Source: Thermoanaerobaculia bacterium
GTDB lineage: Bacteria; Acidobacteriota; Thermoanaerobaculia; Thermoanaerobaculales; Sulfomarinibacteraceae
NCBI GenBank assembly: GCA_027061805.1
Contig: JAMOWA010000015.1
Coordinates: forward strand, 1-58,160
DNA length: 58,160 bases
Reading direction: 5' to 3'
Below the pieces are notes generated by a model. It had not been told where the DNA came from. It saw only the letters and a list, made by a program, of their open reading frames with translations, and did not search any database. Made by a program: the position numbers and the translations under genes. Shown here in pieces: positions 33,201 to 41,175 of the stretch (position 1 is the stretch's first letter; every line of letters starts with the position of its first letter).

Positions 33201-35699
33201 CTACTTCTGGAACCATTTCTTCCTGAGGACCTTCAGGGGCCTCATGTGGGTGCCCAGCAAACCCGTGTGGCCCGACCTGTCGGTGGCCAGAACCCAGAAC
33301 TCCACGGTGGTGTTGCCATGGATGGCGGGGGTCAGGAGAAGCACGTACCGTCCCCCGCTGGTGGGCTCCAGCGGGATCTCCCGGAACTCGGCCTCCCCCC
33401 GCCGCCGGACCATGGCCTTCACGCTGGCCACGCCCAGGTCGTCCGTGACCTGGAAGGGAATCGCCAGGGTCTGGTTCTTCTTGAAGCGCAGGGTCGCCGA
33501 CGGGTCCAGGACCACCTTCGGGGCCTGCTCGTCCATGGCCCGGAGCTTCTTTTCCAGGCGGGTCCGGAGGGAGGCGAAGCGGCCCTCGTAGGGTGCCGTG
33601 GGCGTGGCGCTCCCGAGGATCTCGAGTCCCCTTTCGGGGTCACCTGCCTTCAGGGCCTCCTCCGCCCGGGTCAGGATTCTCTCCAGTTTCTCGTTCCGAT
33701 CAGCCTTCCGGCGGAGCTCCTGGATGCGCTCCGACAGCCCCTGCCGGTCGGGCCACAGCATCCGGAGCCTTTCCAGCAGGGCGATGGCACCCTGGAGGTC
33801 GCCCGAGGCCTCCATCCCGGCCGCTCGCGTCTCCACGTTGCGAGCGGCCTCCTCCCTGAGCTTCAAAGCCCCCGAGTAGGTGGGCAGGTCCCGGATCAGG
33901 ACGTTGGCCCGTTCGATCACCTGGAGATCGTCGCCGGACTTCTTTGCCCGCCACATGAGGGTGTGGGTCCTGAGGATCTCCCGCGCCCTCGCCATCCGGG
34001 CCTTCAGGCCCCGGACCCCGGCAATCTCCCGGGACGGCAGGTCGGACAGGGCGTTGAGGGAACGCCGGATCATCCTGATGCTACCGCTGGCCAGGCCCTT
34101 TTCCAGCTCCCGGCTGGCCGTCTCCAGCGTCATTCCCTTCTGGAGCTGCTGCACCTCGTCCCAGATGGCCCGCTCCTCCTCGGAGAACGCGGTCACCTCC
34201 TCGGCGGAGATGCCCTCGAGCGCGGTCCGGGCCGCAGCCGCATCACCCCGGCTCAGGGCATCCTGCGCTGCCACGAGCCTCGGGTCGAGACCGGGTGCGA
34301 CCGTGGGTTCCTCCCGGACCTCCACCACCTCCACCACGGAGGGCTCCATCGCCACCGGCTCGGTCCCCTTCTTCCGGCCTCCGCTCCGGAGCAGGAGTCC
34401 AAGGACCACCACGGCGACCACGAGGCCCAGCACGCCGAGTGCCACAAGCAGGGCGCCCCTGGAGATCCGTGGGACGTCCTTCCCAGCGGCGGGCCGCAGC
34501 GGCTTCGCCTTCTTCCTCTCCGTTTCTTCCTTCTTCTCCTTCTTCTCTGGAGCCCTCGCCGGCTCCACAGCACCGGGCCTGTGATCCGGCGGGCCACCGG
34601 CCGGCCCCTTCGCTGTCGGCGGGGGTGGCGCCGGGGGTATCCCGCCGGCCTCCGGCGGAGCCGGCGCAGGGGCCTGCACCTTCGCCGAGGTCTCTCCATC
34701 CCCGGGATCCCGAGGCATCGCCACCGTGGGGGACAGCTCGGCCGGGTCGATGGCAGGGTGGGTCTGGTTGGGGTCGAGCCGGGGCGGGGGCGGTGGTGGT
34801 GCCGGGGCCGGAGGCGGGGCCACCCGGCAGGTTTCTCCCGTCTTCCGGACCGCAGACTCCAGCGCGGGGTCCGGCTGCGGTGTGGGTCCGGGCGCGGAGG
34901 CACCTCCTGTGAGCAGGGCCTCTGCCAGGCCCCCCAGGGTCAACGTCCGCGCGGCGGGATCTCGCCGCAACGCCAGCCCGAGCACCCTCTCCAGTCCCAC
35001 GGGGTCCGCCACCTCGTCGCGGACGCCTGCGGGCAGGGTCACCACCGGCTCCGGTGCGCCCACCGCCTCCACCTCGGCGCCCAGGACCTGGCACGTCACG
35101 AGGGCCGCCGAGTAGAGGTCAGCCCTCCAGGCCGCCCCGGCGCCGCCCAGCTTCGTGTCCACGAGCTCCGGCGCCGCGAACGCGTCCCACTCGGGGGAGT
35201 GCCCCATGAGGGCGCCCGTCTCACCTGACCCCAGGTACGAGGGTGACCCGAGGCCCAGCAGCAGGACCCCTTCTGGCGTGACCATGATATTGCTCGTGGA
35301 GAGGTTGCGATGCACGAGACCCCGGTCGGCCATGCCGGCCAGGCATGAGGCCACCTCGCCGAGGACCACGAGGAGCTCCCCGGGCGGGCTCTCCTTCCGC
35401 TGGGCCAGGAGCCCACCCTCCCGGCGGACCGTCACCAGGAAGGCCCGGCCCTCGGGCGTGAAGCCGTAGTCCATCAGCTCCGGCAGGCAGGGCAACCTCA
35501 CCAGCCGCAACCTGGCCATGTCCTCCAGGAACCGCTTCCTGTTCTCATCTGAAACCGTCCCACCGAGGGCGTTGAGGAGCTTGAGCACCACGTCCCGGCC
35601 GGAGGCGGGGTCCTGCGCGTGGAACACCGTGGTCTGGGGCGCCGCCTTGAGCAGCGTCACGATCCGGAGCTCGTCGACGATCTTCCTCGGCTCGCTCAT
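33201..35699 (-). CDS. Transmembrane pseudokinase with periplasmic helical and Ig-like domains
   Basis: The 832-residue protein has a Hanks-type kinase fold at residues 8-260. The ATP-anchoring lysine is present (VVLKLL, K40), as are the APE (176-178) and subdomain IX Asp. However, the glycine loop has no glycines, the catalytic HRD is HRN (130-132), and DFG is GLG (149-151). It should be unable to transfer phosphate. A Pro-rich linker (290-400), basic patch and one membrane helix (about 414-438) follow. The outer part is a long helical, TPR-like region and a terminal beta domain (VTDDLGVASVKAMVRRRGEAEF, FWVLATDRSGH) like Ig/cadherin folds. The ATG at 35699 follows GGAGG. It stands alone. Confidence 0.85.
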   Translation of the reverse strand: MSEPRKIVDELRIVTLLKAAPQTTVFHAQDPASGRDVVLKLLNALGGTVSDENRKRFLEDMARLRLVRLPCLPELMDYGFTPEGRAFLVTVRREGGLLAQRKESPPGELLVVLGEVASCLAGMADRGLVHRNLSTSNIMVTPEGVLLLGLGSPSYLGSGETGALMGHSPEWDAFAAPELVDTKLGGAGAAWRADLYSAALVTCQVLGAEVEAVGAPEPVVTLPAGVRDEVADPVGLERVLGLALRRDPAARTLTLGGLAEALLTGGASAPGPTPQPDPALESAVRKTGETCRVAPPPAPAPPPPPPRLDPNQTHPAIDPAELSPTVAMPRDPGDGETSAKVQAPAPAPPEAGGIPPAPPPPTAKGPAGGPPDHRPGAVEPARAPEKKEKKEETERKKAKPLRPAAGKDVPRISRGALLVALGVLGLVVAVVVLGLLLRSGGRKKGTEPVAMEPSVVEVVEVREEPTVAPGLDPRLVAAQDALSRGDAAAARTALEGISAEEVTAFSEEERAIWDEVQQLQKGMTLETASRELEKGLASGSIRMIRRSLNALSDLPSREIAGVRGLKARMARAREILRTHTLMWRAKKSGDDLQVIERANVLIRDLPTYSGALKLREEAARNVETRAAGMEASGDLQGAIALLERLRMLWPDRQGLSERIQELRRKADRNEKLERILTRAEEALKAGDPERGLEILGSATPTAPYEGRFASLRTRLEKKLRAMDEQAPKVVLDPSATLRFKKNQTLAIPFQVTDDLGVASVKAMVRRRGEAEFREIPLEPTSGGRYVLLLTPAIHGNTTVEFWVLATDRSGHTGLLGTHMRPLKVLRKKWFQK

Positions 35700-35774
35700 C
35701 CCGGAACCTCCATGGCGCCCCCGGAGTTCTCCAGGGGAAACCCCGACCCTCCCGGCAGCAGTACGCTTCACTTG

Positions 35775-35780
35775 ATTATA
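35775..35780 (-). promoter_or_regulatory. -10 box upstream of the pseudokinase gene
   Basis: A perfect TATAAT on the minus strand lies 76 bases before the start codon. The -35 region at 16-18 bases distance (around CATATCCCG) is poor, so an activator or extended contact may be needed. Confidence 0.35.
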
Positions 35781-36010
35781 TGCCAACACGGCCCGTCCGG
35801 GATATGACCGCCCCGTCATCACGACAATGCGGGTCCGAGGTTGTTGCATTGTTCCCAACGCACGTGGGCACGAGAGATACGATGGCATCGACAATGTGCC
35901 TTGCCTCGAGGTCGGAGGCCCGTCCACGCCGTGGAGGTCGATGTCCTGGAGCGCGAGTTCAGTCCGCAGGGACCATCATCCGTCCCCATCCTCCTGCGAC
36001 TCAGGAGAAT

Positions 36011-36026
36011 GCGGGCTGAAGCCCGC
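36011..36026. repeat. Short palindrome GCGGGCTGAAGCCCGC
   Basis: Seven perfect pairs around a GA centre. It resembles REP-type palindromes seen scattered in many genomes. Only one copy is present in this window and there is no T-tail. Confidence 0.4.
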
Positions 36027-36140
36027 TCTCCAACGATCCCGGTCTGATAACGGCGGACAGCACAGCGACCTCGACCCCCCGCACGTGCCCCCTCACTCTC
36101 AGCGCGCTACAATGCCGCCGGACCGCAGTGGAGGTGCTCC

Positions 36141-38141
36141 ATGAAACCCACCGTCACCGTCGAGCTCACCGACCTTCCCGAGCCGGCGCCCTTCGAGCCC
36201 GGCATCCGTCGGGCGCCCAGCCGGGGGTACGACCTCGACCGGCGCGAGACCATCCTGGCCCTGAGGAACGCCCTCCGGTACGTGCCCGAGGAACACCACG
36301 GGGTGGTGGCCCCCGAGTTCCTCCGCGAACTGAAGACCATGGGCCGGATCTACGGCTACCGGTACCGCCCCGCCGGGCGTATCTGGGGCCGGCCCGTGGA
36401 GGAGTACCGCGGCGCCACCCTCGAGGGCCGGGCCATGCAGGTGATGATCGACAACAACCTGGATTTCGAGGTGGCCCTCTACCCCTACGAGCTGGTCACC
36501 TACGGCGAGTCCGGCCAGGTCTGCCAGAACTGGATGCAGTACCGCCTGATCAAGCGCTACCTGGAGATGGTGGACGAGAACCAGACCCTCGTGGTCAGCT
36601 CGGGGCACCCCCTGGGACTCTTCCCCTCGCGCCCCGAGGCGCCCCGCGCCATCGTCACCAACGGGCTCATGGTGGGCATGTTCGATACGCCGGAGGACTT
36701 CCACCGCCTGGCCGCCCTGGGCGTGGTCAACTACGGCCAGATGACCGCCGGCGGCTGGATGTACATCGGGCCCCAGGGCATCGTCCACGGCACCTACATC
36801 ACGCTGCTCAACGCGGGCCGCCTCTACCTGGGTGTCCCCGAGAACGGGGACCTCCGGGGCCACACCTTCGTCACCTCGGGCCTCGGCGGCATGTCCGGAG
36901 CCCAGGCCAAGGCCCTGGAGATCGCCGGCGGCGCCGGGATCATCGCCGAGGTGGACGCCTCCCGCATCGAGACCCGGCACTCCCAGGGCTGGGTGGGGAA
37001 GGTCACCTCCGACCTCGCCGAGGCCGTGCGCTGGATGCTGGAGGCGCGGGACCGCGGCGAGGCCGTCTCCATCGCCTACCACGGCAACGTGGTGGACCTC
37101 CTGGAGCACCTCGACGAGAAGAACGTTCCCGTGGAGCTGCTCTCCGACCAGACCTCCTGCCACGACGTCTACGGCGGCGGCTACACCCCCGCCGGCGTGA
37201 CCTTCGAGGAGGGCCGGGAGCTGCTCGAGACCGACCGTGAACGCTTCTGCGCCCTGGTGGACGAGAGCCTCCGCCGTCACTACCGGGTCCTCCGCCGCCT
37301 GACGGACAGGGGCGCCTTCTTCTGGGACTACGGCAACTCCTTCATGAAGGCCGTCTTCGACGCGGGCGTCACCGAGATCGCAAAGAACGGGCGGGACACT
37401 TCGGAGGGCTTCATCTGGCCCTCCTACGTGGAGGACATCATGGGGCCGCTCTGCTTTGACCACGGCTACGGCCCCTTCCGCTGGGTCTGCCTCTCGGGGA
37501 GGCCCGAGGACCTGGCGAAGACCGACCGGACCGCCATGGAGTGCATCGACCCCGAACGGCGCGGCCAGGACCGTGACAACTGGCAGTGGATCCGCGATGC
37601 CGGGAAGAACCGCCTGGTGGTGGGCACGCAGGCGCGGATCCTCTACGCCGACGCCGAGGGCCGGACCCGCATCGCCCGGGCCTTCAACAGGCTCGTGCGC
37701 GACGGCAAGATCGGCCCCGTCATGATGGGCCGCGACCACCACGACACGGGTGGCACCGACTCGCCGTTCCGGGAGACCGCCAACATCTACGACGGCTCGA
37801 ACCTGACTGCCGACATGGCGCACCACTGCTGGGCGGGCAACGCCGCCCGGGGCATGACCATGGCCGTGCTCTCCAACGGCGGCGGCGTGGGTACGGGCAA
37901 GGCCATCAACGGCGGCTTCGGCCTCGTCCTGGACGGCTCGGAGCGGGTGGACCGCATCCTGGACACCGCGCTCGAGTGGGACGTCATGTGCGGCGTCACC
38001 CGCCGCGCCTGGGCGCTGAACCCCAACGCCCTGGAGACCGTCACATCCTGGAACATGGCCAACGGGGAGCGGGGCCACCTCACCGTCCCGCGGGAGGCCG
38101 ACCAGGGGCTTCTCGAGGAGCTGGTGGACCGGGCGGAGTGA
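36141..38141 (+). CDS. hutU: Urocanate hydratase
   Basis: The 666-residue NAD-dependent enzyme converts urocanate to imidazolone propionate in histidine degradation. Family landmarks are YGYRYRPAGRIWGRP, NNLDFEVALYPYELVTYGESGQVCQNW, VNYGQMTAGGWMYIGPQGIVHGTY, the NAD-binding FVTSGLGGMSGAQAKA, ELLSDQTSCHD, GPVMMGRDHHDTGGTDSPFRE and SNGGGVGTGKAINGGFG. It is about 110 residues longer than the enterobacterial enzyme and like the long form of animals and some bacterial phyla. GGAGGTG precedes the ATG. No other hut gene is nearby, so it is an isolated pathway gene here. Confidence 0.95.
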   Translation: MKPTVTVELTDLPEPAPFEPGIRRAPSRGYDLDRRETILALRNALRYVPEEHHGVVAPEFLRELKTMGRIYGYRYRPAGRIWGRPVEEYRGATLEGRAMQVMIDNNLDFEVALYPYELVTYGESGQVCQNWMQYRLIKRYLEMVDENQTLVVSSGHPLGLFPSRPEAPRAIVTNGLMVGMFDTPEDFHRLAALGVVNYGQMTAGGWMYIGPQGIVHGTYITLLNAGRLYLGVPENGDLRGHTFVTSGLGGMSGAQAKALEIAGGAGIIAEVDASRIETRHSQGWVGKVTSDLAEAVRWMLEARDRGEAVSIAYHGNVVDLLEHLDEKNVPVELLSDQTSCHDVYGGGYTPAGVTFEEGRELLETDRERFCALVDESLRRHYRVLRRLTDRGAFFWDYGNSFMKAVFDAGVTEIAKNGRDTSEGFIWPSYVEDIMGPLCFDHGYGPFRWVCLSGRPEDLAKTDRTAMECIDPERRGQDRDNWQWIRDAGKNRLVVGTQARILYADAEGRTRIARAFNRLVRDGKIGPVMMGRDHHDTGGTDSPFRETANIYDGSNLTADMAHHCWAGNAARGMTMAVLSNGGGVGTGKAINGGFGLVLDGSERVDRILDTALEWDVMCGVTRRAWALNPNALETVTSWNMANGERGHLTVPREADQGLLEELVDRAE

Positions 38142-38288
38142 CCGGAACCCCACGACGGGCCGGGAGGCTGGTGCACCCACCGGAGGGCTCCGTCCGCCGT
38201 GCATCCCGGGGGACCGTCCGGTTTTGCCGTGCTGCCGCACCGCCACGGGCCGGAAGGTCTTCCCGCGGACCGCCAGGATGTCCTCAGA

Positions 38289-38366
38289 TGCCCCGACGAT
38301 CCCATCACCCGAGGCCAGATGGCCGTCTACCTGGCAGCGGCCCTCGGCCTCCACTGGCCCACCTGA
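38289..38366 (+). pseudogene. Orphan SLH tail cassette 1
   Basis: The frame reads CPDDPITRGQMAVYLAAALG followed by LHWPT and TGA, nearly identical to the ends of the two secreted proteins downstream. It lacks a start and any N-terminal domain. Confidence 0.65.
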
Positions 38367-38548
38367 TCCCGGACCGGCATGAAGGAAGCCTCCACCACAG
38401 TCTCCCCGGAGCACCCCACTCCGGGGAGATTGGCAGTGCCCGGAACGGGACCCCGACACGCGAGTCGATTGCACGAGTCCCGGGATTCTCGTGACGGCAG
38501 GCCCCCACCCGCCCGGGAACATGAACCAGGCTCACGCTGTGCCGCCAA

Positions 38549-38577
38549 TTGACATCATGCCCATAAGGGTTTATACT
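38549..38577 (+). promoter_or_regulatory. Strong sigma-70 promoter of SLH-tailed protein 1
   Basis: TTGACA at 38549-38554, a 17-base spacer and TATACT at 38572-38577 form the best promoter in the window. The start codon lies about 130 bases further, leaving a leader with several CCGGA repeats. Confidence 0.7.
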
Positions 38578-38708
38578 CAGGAAATTGACACGAGCCCATT
38601 CTCATCTGGCAATCCGGGTTGTTCCGGATGGTCCCGGATGATTCCGGACTCGGGGGATCATGGTGATCACGGTCCGGGGGCTCAGAACAGCACAAGGAGT
38701 ATCACACC

Positions 38709-39575
38709 GTGCAGGAATCACGAACCCCTACCATCGTCGCCGTGCTCATCGTACTCTGTGCCCTGATCGGACCACCGGCCGCAACGGCGCAACAGACCAA
38801 CAACGGGATCAGGACACCCGACGCGCTTCATCCAGGCGCTTCTGCGGGTTTCCAGTATCATGGTCCACAGGGCGCCGCCCCGGAGGCCTTCGGGTCCGAT
38901 TTGCAGTTCACCGTCTTCCACGCCTCGCGGTTCCTTCCCTGGGACGGACACGTCATTCCCAAGTATTCGGGTTCGGGCTATGTTTCCCCCAGTTCGGCAG
39001 AGGGTGACTACTGGGCGCAGATCGACCTTCCCAACGGCGCGGCCATCGGCTATGCCTATGCCGTGTTGTATGATGCCTCCACCACGGGGTACTGGTACTT
39101 TGACCTCCACGGCTACGAGGGGGCCTTCCCCGAAGGAGGCTCTACCACACCTTCTTACACCTCTTTTGCCGATGCCAGTACCGGTATTTCTGATGCCCCA
39201 GGCTACGTGATCCTTCCCGTCTATCCGTCACCGCCCGTTGTGGTTCGCGAATGGACCGACATGAACGGTGACTCCGTCGAGAGCACCGTCTCGTACAACC
39301 TGAGCCTCGAGGCTTACGACAGTGACGGCGCCGGTGACCTCCGGTTCTGGGGCGTGGCGGTCCGGTGGACCCGCACCATCTCTCCGGCTCCCGCCTCGGC
39401 CACCTTCGCCGACGTGCCCACGGACCACTGGGCCTTCCAGTTCGTGGAGGCCCTGGTGGATGCGGGCATCACCGCCGGCTGCGGCGGCGGCAACTACTGC
39501 CCCGACGACCCCATCACCCGAGGCCAGATGGCCGTCTACCTGGCAGCAGCCCTCGGCCTCCACTGGCCCATCTGA
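38709..39575 (+). CDS. Secreted beta-rich protein with C-terminal SLH motif (1)
   Basis: The 288-residue protein begins with a signal peptide (IVAVLIVLCALIGPPAATAQ, cleavage near residue 28). A middle domain of about 190 residues is rich in Tyr, Gly and Ser (for example YWYFDLHGYEGAFPEGG, WTDMNGDSVESTVSYN) and is likely an all-beta fold of unknown function. The last 55 residues form one S-layer-homology unit: FADVPTDHWAFQFVEALVDA, CGGGNYCPDDPITRGQMAVY. A single SLH unit could tether it to the cell envelope. GTG start at 38709 preceded by AAGGAG. The gene has an unusually good promoter and a hairpin terminator, so high expression is likely. Confidence 0.8.
   Translation: MQESRTPTIVAVLIVLCALIGPPAATAQQTNNGIRTPDALHPGASAGFQYHGPQGAAPEAFGSDLQFTVFHASRFLPWDGHVIPKYSGSGYVSPSSAEGDYWAQIDLPNGAAIGYAYAVLYDASTTGYWYFDLHGYEGAFPEGGSTTPSYTSFADASTGISDAPGYVILPVYPSPPVVVREWTDMNGDSVESTVSYNLSLEAYDSDGAGDLRFWGVAVRWTRTISPAPASATFADVPTDHWAFQFVEALVDAGITAGCGGGNYCPDDPITRGQMAVYLAAALGLHWPI
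39464..39556 (+). repeat. 93-bp identical SLH cassette, copy within gene 1
   Basis: This segment is base-for-base identical to 39778-39870. It encodes GITAGCGGGNYCPDDPITRG and the first part of the following helix. Confidence 0.85.
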
Positions 39576-39601
39576 TCCCTGGCGCTGATTTACCGGCAAC
39601 A

Positions 39602-39634
39602 GGCGGCGCGCCACATGGCGCGCCGCCCTTCTTC
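39602..39634 (+). terminator. Intrinsic terminator after SLH protein 1
   Basis: An 11-bp perfect GC stem GGCGGCGCGCC/GGCGCGCCGCC with an ACAT loop is followed by CTTCTTC. The tail is only partly T-rich. Confidence 0.5.
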
Positions 39635-39760
39635 GACGGTCCCGGGGAAGGGTGTCACCGTCTTCCGGCGGTCTCCACCCGGTCTCCCTCCCGCGACGCT
39701 CTCATCCTGGCGGCCAGTCCCAGGGACTCCGGCTGACCGTAGGCTCCGGGCGCGAGGTAG

Positions 39761-39889
39761 GTGCCCCGCTCGGCCTCGGGCATCACCGCCGGCTGCGGCG
39801 GCGGCAACTACTGCCCCGACGACCCCATCACCCGAGGCCAGATGGCCGTCTACCTGGCAGCAGCCCTCGGGCTCCACTGGGACCTCTGA
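39761..39889 (+). pseudogene. Orphan SLH tail cassette 2
   Basis: The frame opens with GTG after a stop and reads through CGGGNYCPDDPITRGQMAVY to LGLHWDL and TGA. Its 93-base core (39778-39870) is identical to the end of SLH protein 1. The product would be 42 residues without a signal peptide. It is probably the remainder of a deleted third paralogue. Confidence 0.65.
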
Positions 39890-39908
39890 CTCTGACCCGA
39901 TCAACAAC

Positions 39909-40091
39909 CCAGCCCGGACTGTTCACGAGGGTCCGTCGCGAGCGGCCCGAGGCGCCGTTGCCGGTGGTGTTCCCCTACGGCGAGGGAGCGAAGGCGTGCG
40001 TATGGCATGTCGAGCGACCGGGTCGGGACAGTGCCGCCAGGAACGGTGTATCGCGCCGCGCAGTCGACGCATCATGAACAGTCCGGGCTGG
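39909..40091 (+). mobile_element. MITE-like palindromic element, copy 2
   Basis: The left end CCAGCCCGGACTGTTCACGA and the complement of the right end CCAGCCCGGACTGTTCATGA differ at one of 20 positions. The interior aligns with copy 1 along its whole length (GAGCGGC-CGAGGCGCCGTTGC, GAAGGCGTGC, CGCCAGGAA-GG, CGCGCCGC). It has no coding capacity. No transposase with matching ends is present in the window. Confidence 0.75.
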
Positions 40092-40239
40092 ATGGCTTCC
40101 CGTCAATCCTCAGGATTGGATCAGGGTTTCCTCAGGACTTCACGTCGCCTCCTCGTCCACACTCTTCCCGTCAGACGACACAGGAACCGTCGTCCCGAGT
40201 TCGGGATACCAGTAACGACGACAGGACAGGAGGCACGCC

Positions 40240-41043
40240 ATGAACCCCAGAAAACCACAATCCGCGTCGATACTCGTCTGGACATCCTTTCTACTCCTGA
40301 TACTGGCCACAAGCCTGCCCACGGTTGCACAGGAGATGACGCCACCCGGGGCTCCTGAAGGCTTCGGTGGACAGGACCAGATCGAGATCCTGGGAGCCGC
40401 ACGCTGGAACGGGTTCTTCGCCCCGGCCCAGTGGGGCTACAAGGGCGGAGGGTACATCTTCCTGACCCGCGGCAACGACAACCTCTGGACGGACCTCCCC
40501 CTGCCCGTCGGTGCCGGCCTCAAGGGCATCGGCCTCATCGCCTACGACAACGACACGAGCTGCGGCTGGCTCCTCCAGCTCGCCCGGTACGAGGCCGGAA
40601 GGGGGACCAGGGGACCGTTTGGGGAGAACCTCCTGCAGGTCACCACCAGCCAGGACTCCGCGACAGGGTACAGGCTGGTGGAGGCCAGCTTCACCGACCC
40701 GGTCGTCATCCGCGCGTGGGAGGACCTCGACGGCGACGGCCTCTCCAACCCCGTCGTCTACGCCCTCAAGGCGTCGATGCTCGGGACCTGCGCAGGAGAC
40801 AGCAACATGGCGTTCTTCGGAGCAGAGATCTGGTGGAGGAGGACCGTCGCCCCCGCTCCGGCCACCGCCACGTTCAATGACGTGCCCACGGGACACTGGG
40901 CCTTCCAGTTCGTGGAGGCCCTGGCGGCCTCGGGCATCACCGCTGGCTGTGGTGGCGGGAACTACTGCCCCGACGACCCCATCACCCGTGCTCAGATGGC
41001 CGTCTACCTGGCTGCCGCACTCGGGCTCCACTGGCCGTACTGA
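40240..41043 (+). CDS. Secreted beta-rich protein with C-terminal SLH motif (2)
   Basis: The 267-residue protein has a signal peptide (LVWTSFLLLILATSLPTVAQ, cleavage near residue 31). A middle domain (WNGFFAPAQWGYKGGGYIFL, GLKGIGLIAYDNDTSCGWLL, VIRAWEDLDGDGLSNPVVYA) shares with protein 1 the VVIRxWEDxDGDxxxxxVxY pattern and the following FxGxxxxWxRT strand. The C-terminus is the same SLH unit (FNDVPTGHWAFQFVEALAAS, CGGGNYCPDDPITRAQMAVY). The two are paralogues with strongly diverged middles. AGGAGG precedes the ATG. Confidence 0.8.
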   Translation: MNPRKPQSASILVWTSFLLLILATSLPTVAQEMTPPGAPEGFGGQDQIEILGAARWNGFFAPAQWGYKGGGYIFLTRGNDNLWTDLPLPVGAGLKGIGLIAYDNDTSCGWLLQLARYEAGRGTRGPFGENLLQVTTSQDSATGYRLVEASFTDPVVIRAWEDLDGDGLSNPVVYALKASMLGTCAGDSNMAFFGAEIWWRRTVAPAPATATFNDVPTGHWAFQFVEALAASGITAGCGGGNYCPDDPITRAQMAVYLAAALGLHWPY

Positions 41044-41065
41044 TCCGGGGATCCGCTGCCCTCGA

Positions 41066-41096
41066 CTGCGGCGCGCCCCCCCCGGGCGCGTCGCAG
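41066..41096 (+). terminator. Hairpin after SLH protein 2
   Basis: A 13-bp stem (CTGCGGCGCGCCC against GGGCGCGTCGCAG with one G-T pair) follows the gene by 22 bases. There is no T-run, so termination is only suggested by position. Confidence 0.35.
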
Positions 41097-41175
41097 CCGC
41101 GGCCGGTTTCCGCTCGTGTTCCAGGACCCCACACCATTCCGCGGTATCATGGGCCATCTCCTGGAGGTGACGACC

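Larger units (their letters stand above)
35700..36140. other. Divergent intergenic region
   Basis: This region separates the divergent pseudokinase and hutU genes. It contains the TATAAT box at 35775-35780 for the pseudokinase and a perfect short palindrome at 36011-36026. No gene is supported. Confidence 0.5.
38142..38708. other. Intergenic region with relic cassette and promoter
   Basis: It holds an orphan SLH tail at 38289-38366 and a consensus-like promoter at 38549-38577 for the secreted protein downstream. Between 38600 and 38680 runs of CCGGATG/TCCGGAC repeats occur. No intact gene is supported. Confidence 0.5.
39576..40239. other. Intergenic region with orphan cassette and MITE
   Basis: Between the two SLH-protein genes lie the terminator at 39602, an orphan tail cassette at 39761-39889 and the second MITE-like element at 39909-40091. 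No intact gene is supported. Confidence 0.5.

Noticed and set aside
36128-37240. Rightward frame overlapping the start of hutU
   Set aside because: Frame-shifted shadow of hutU with Pro/Arg/Gly composition.
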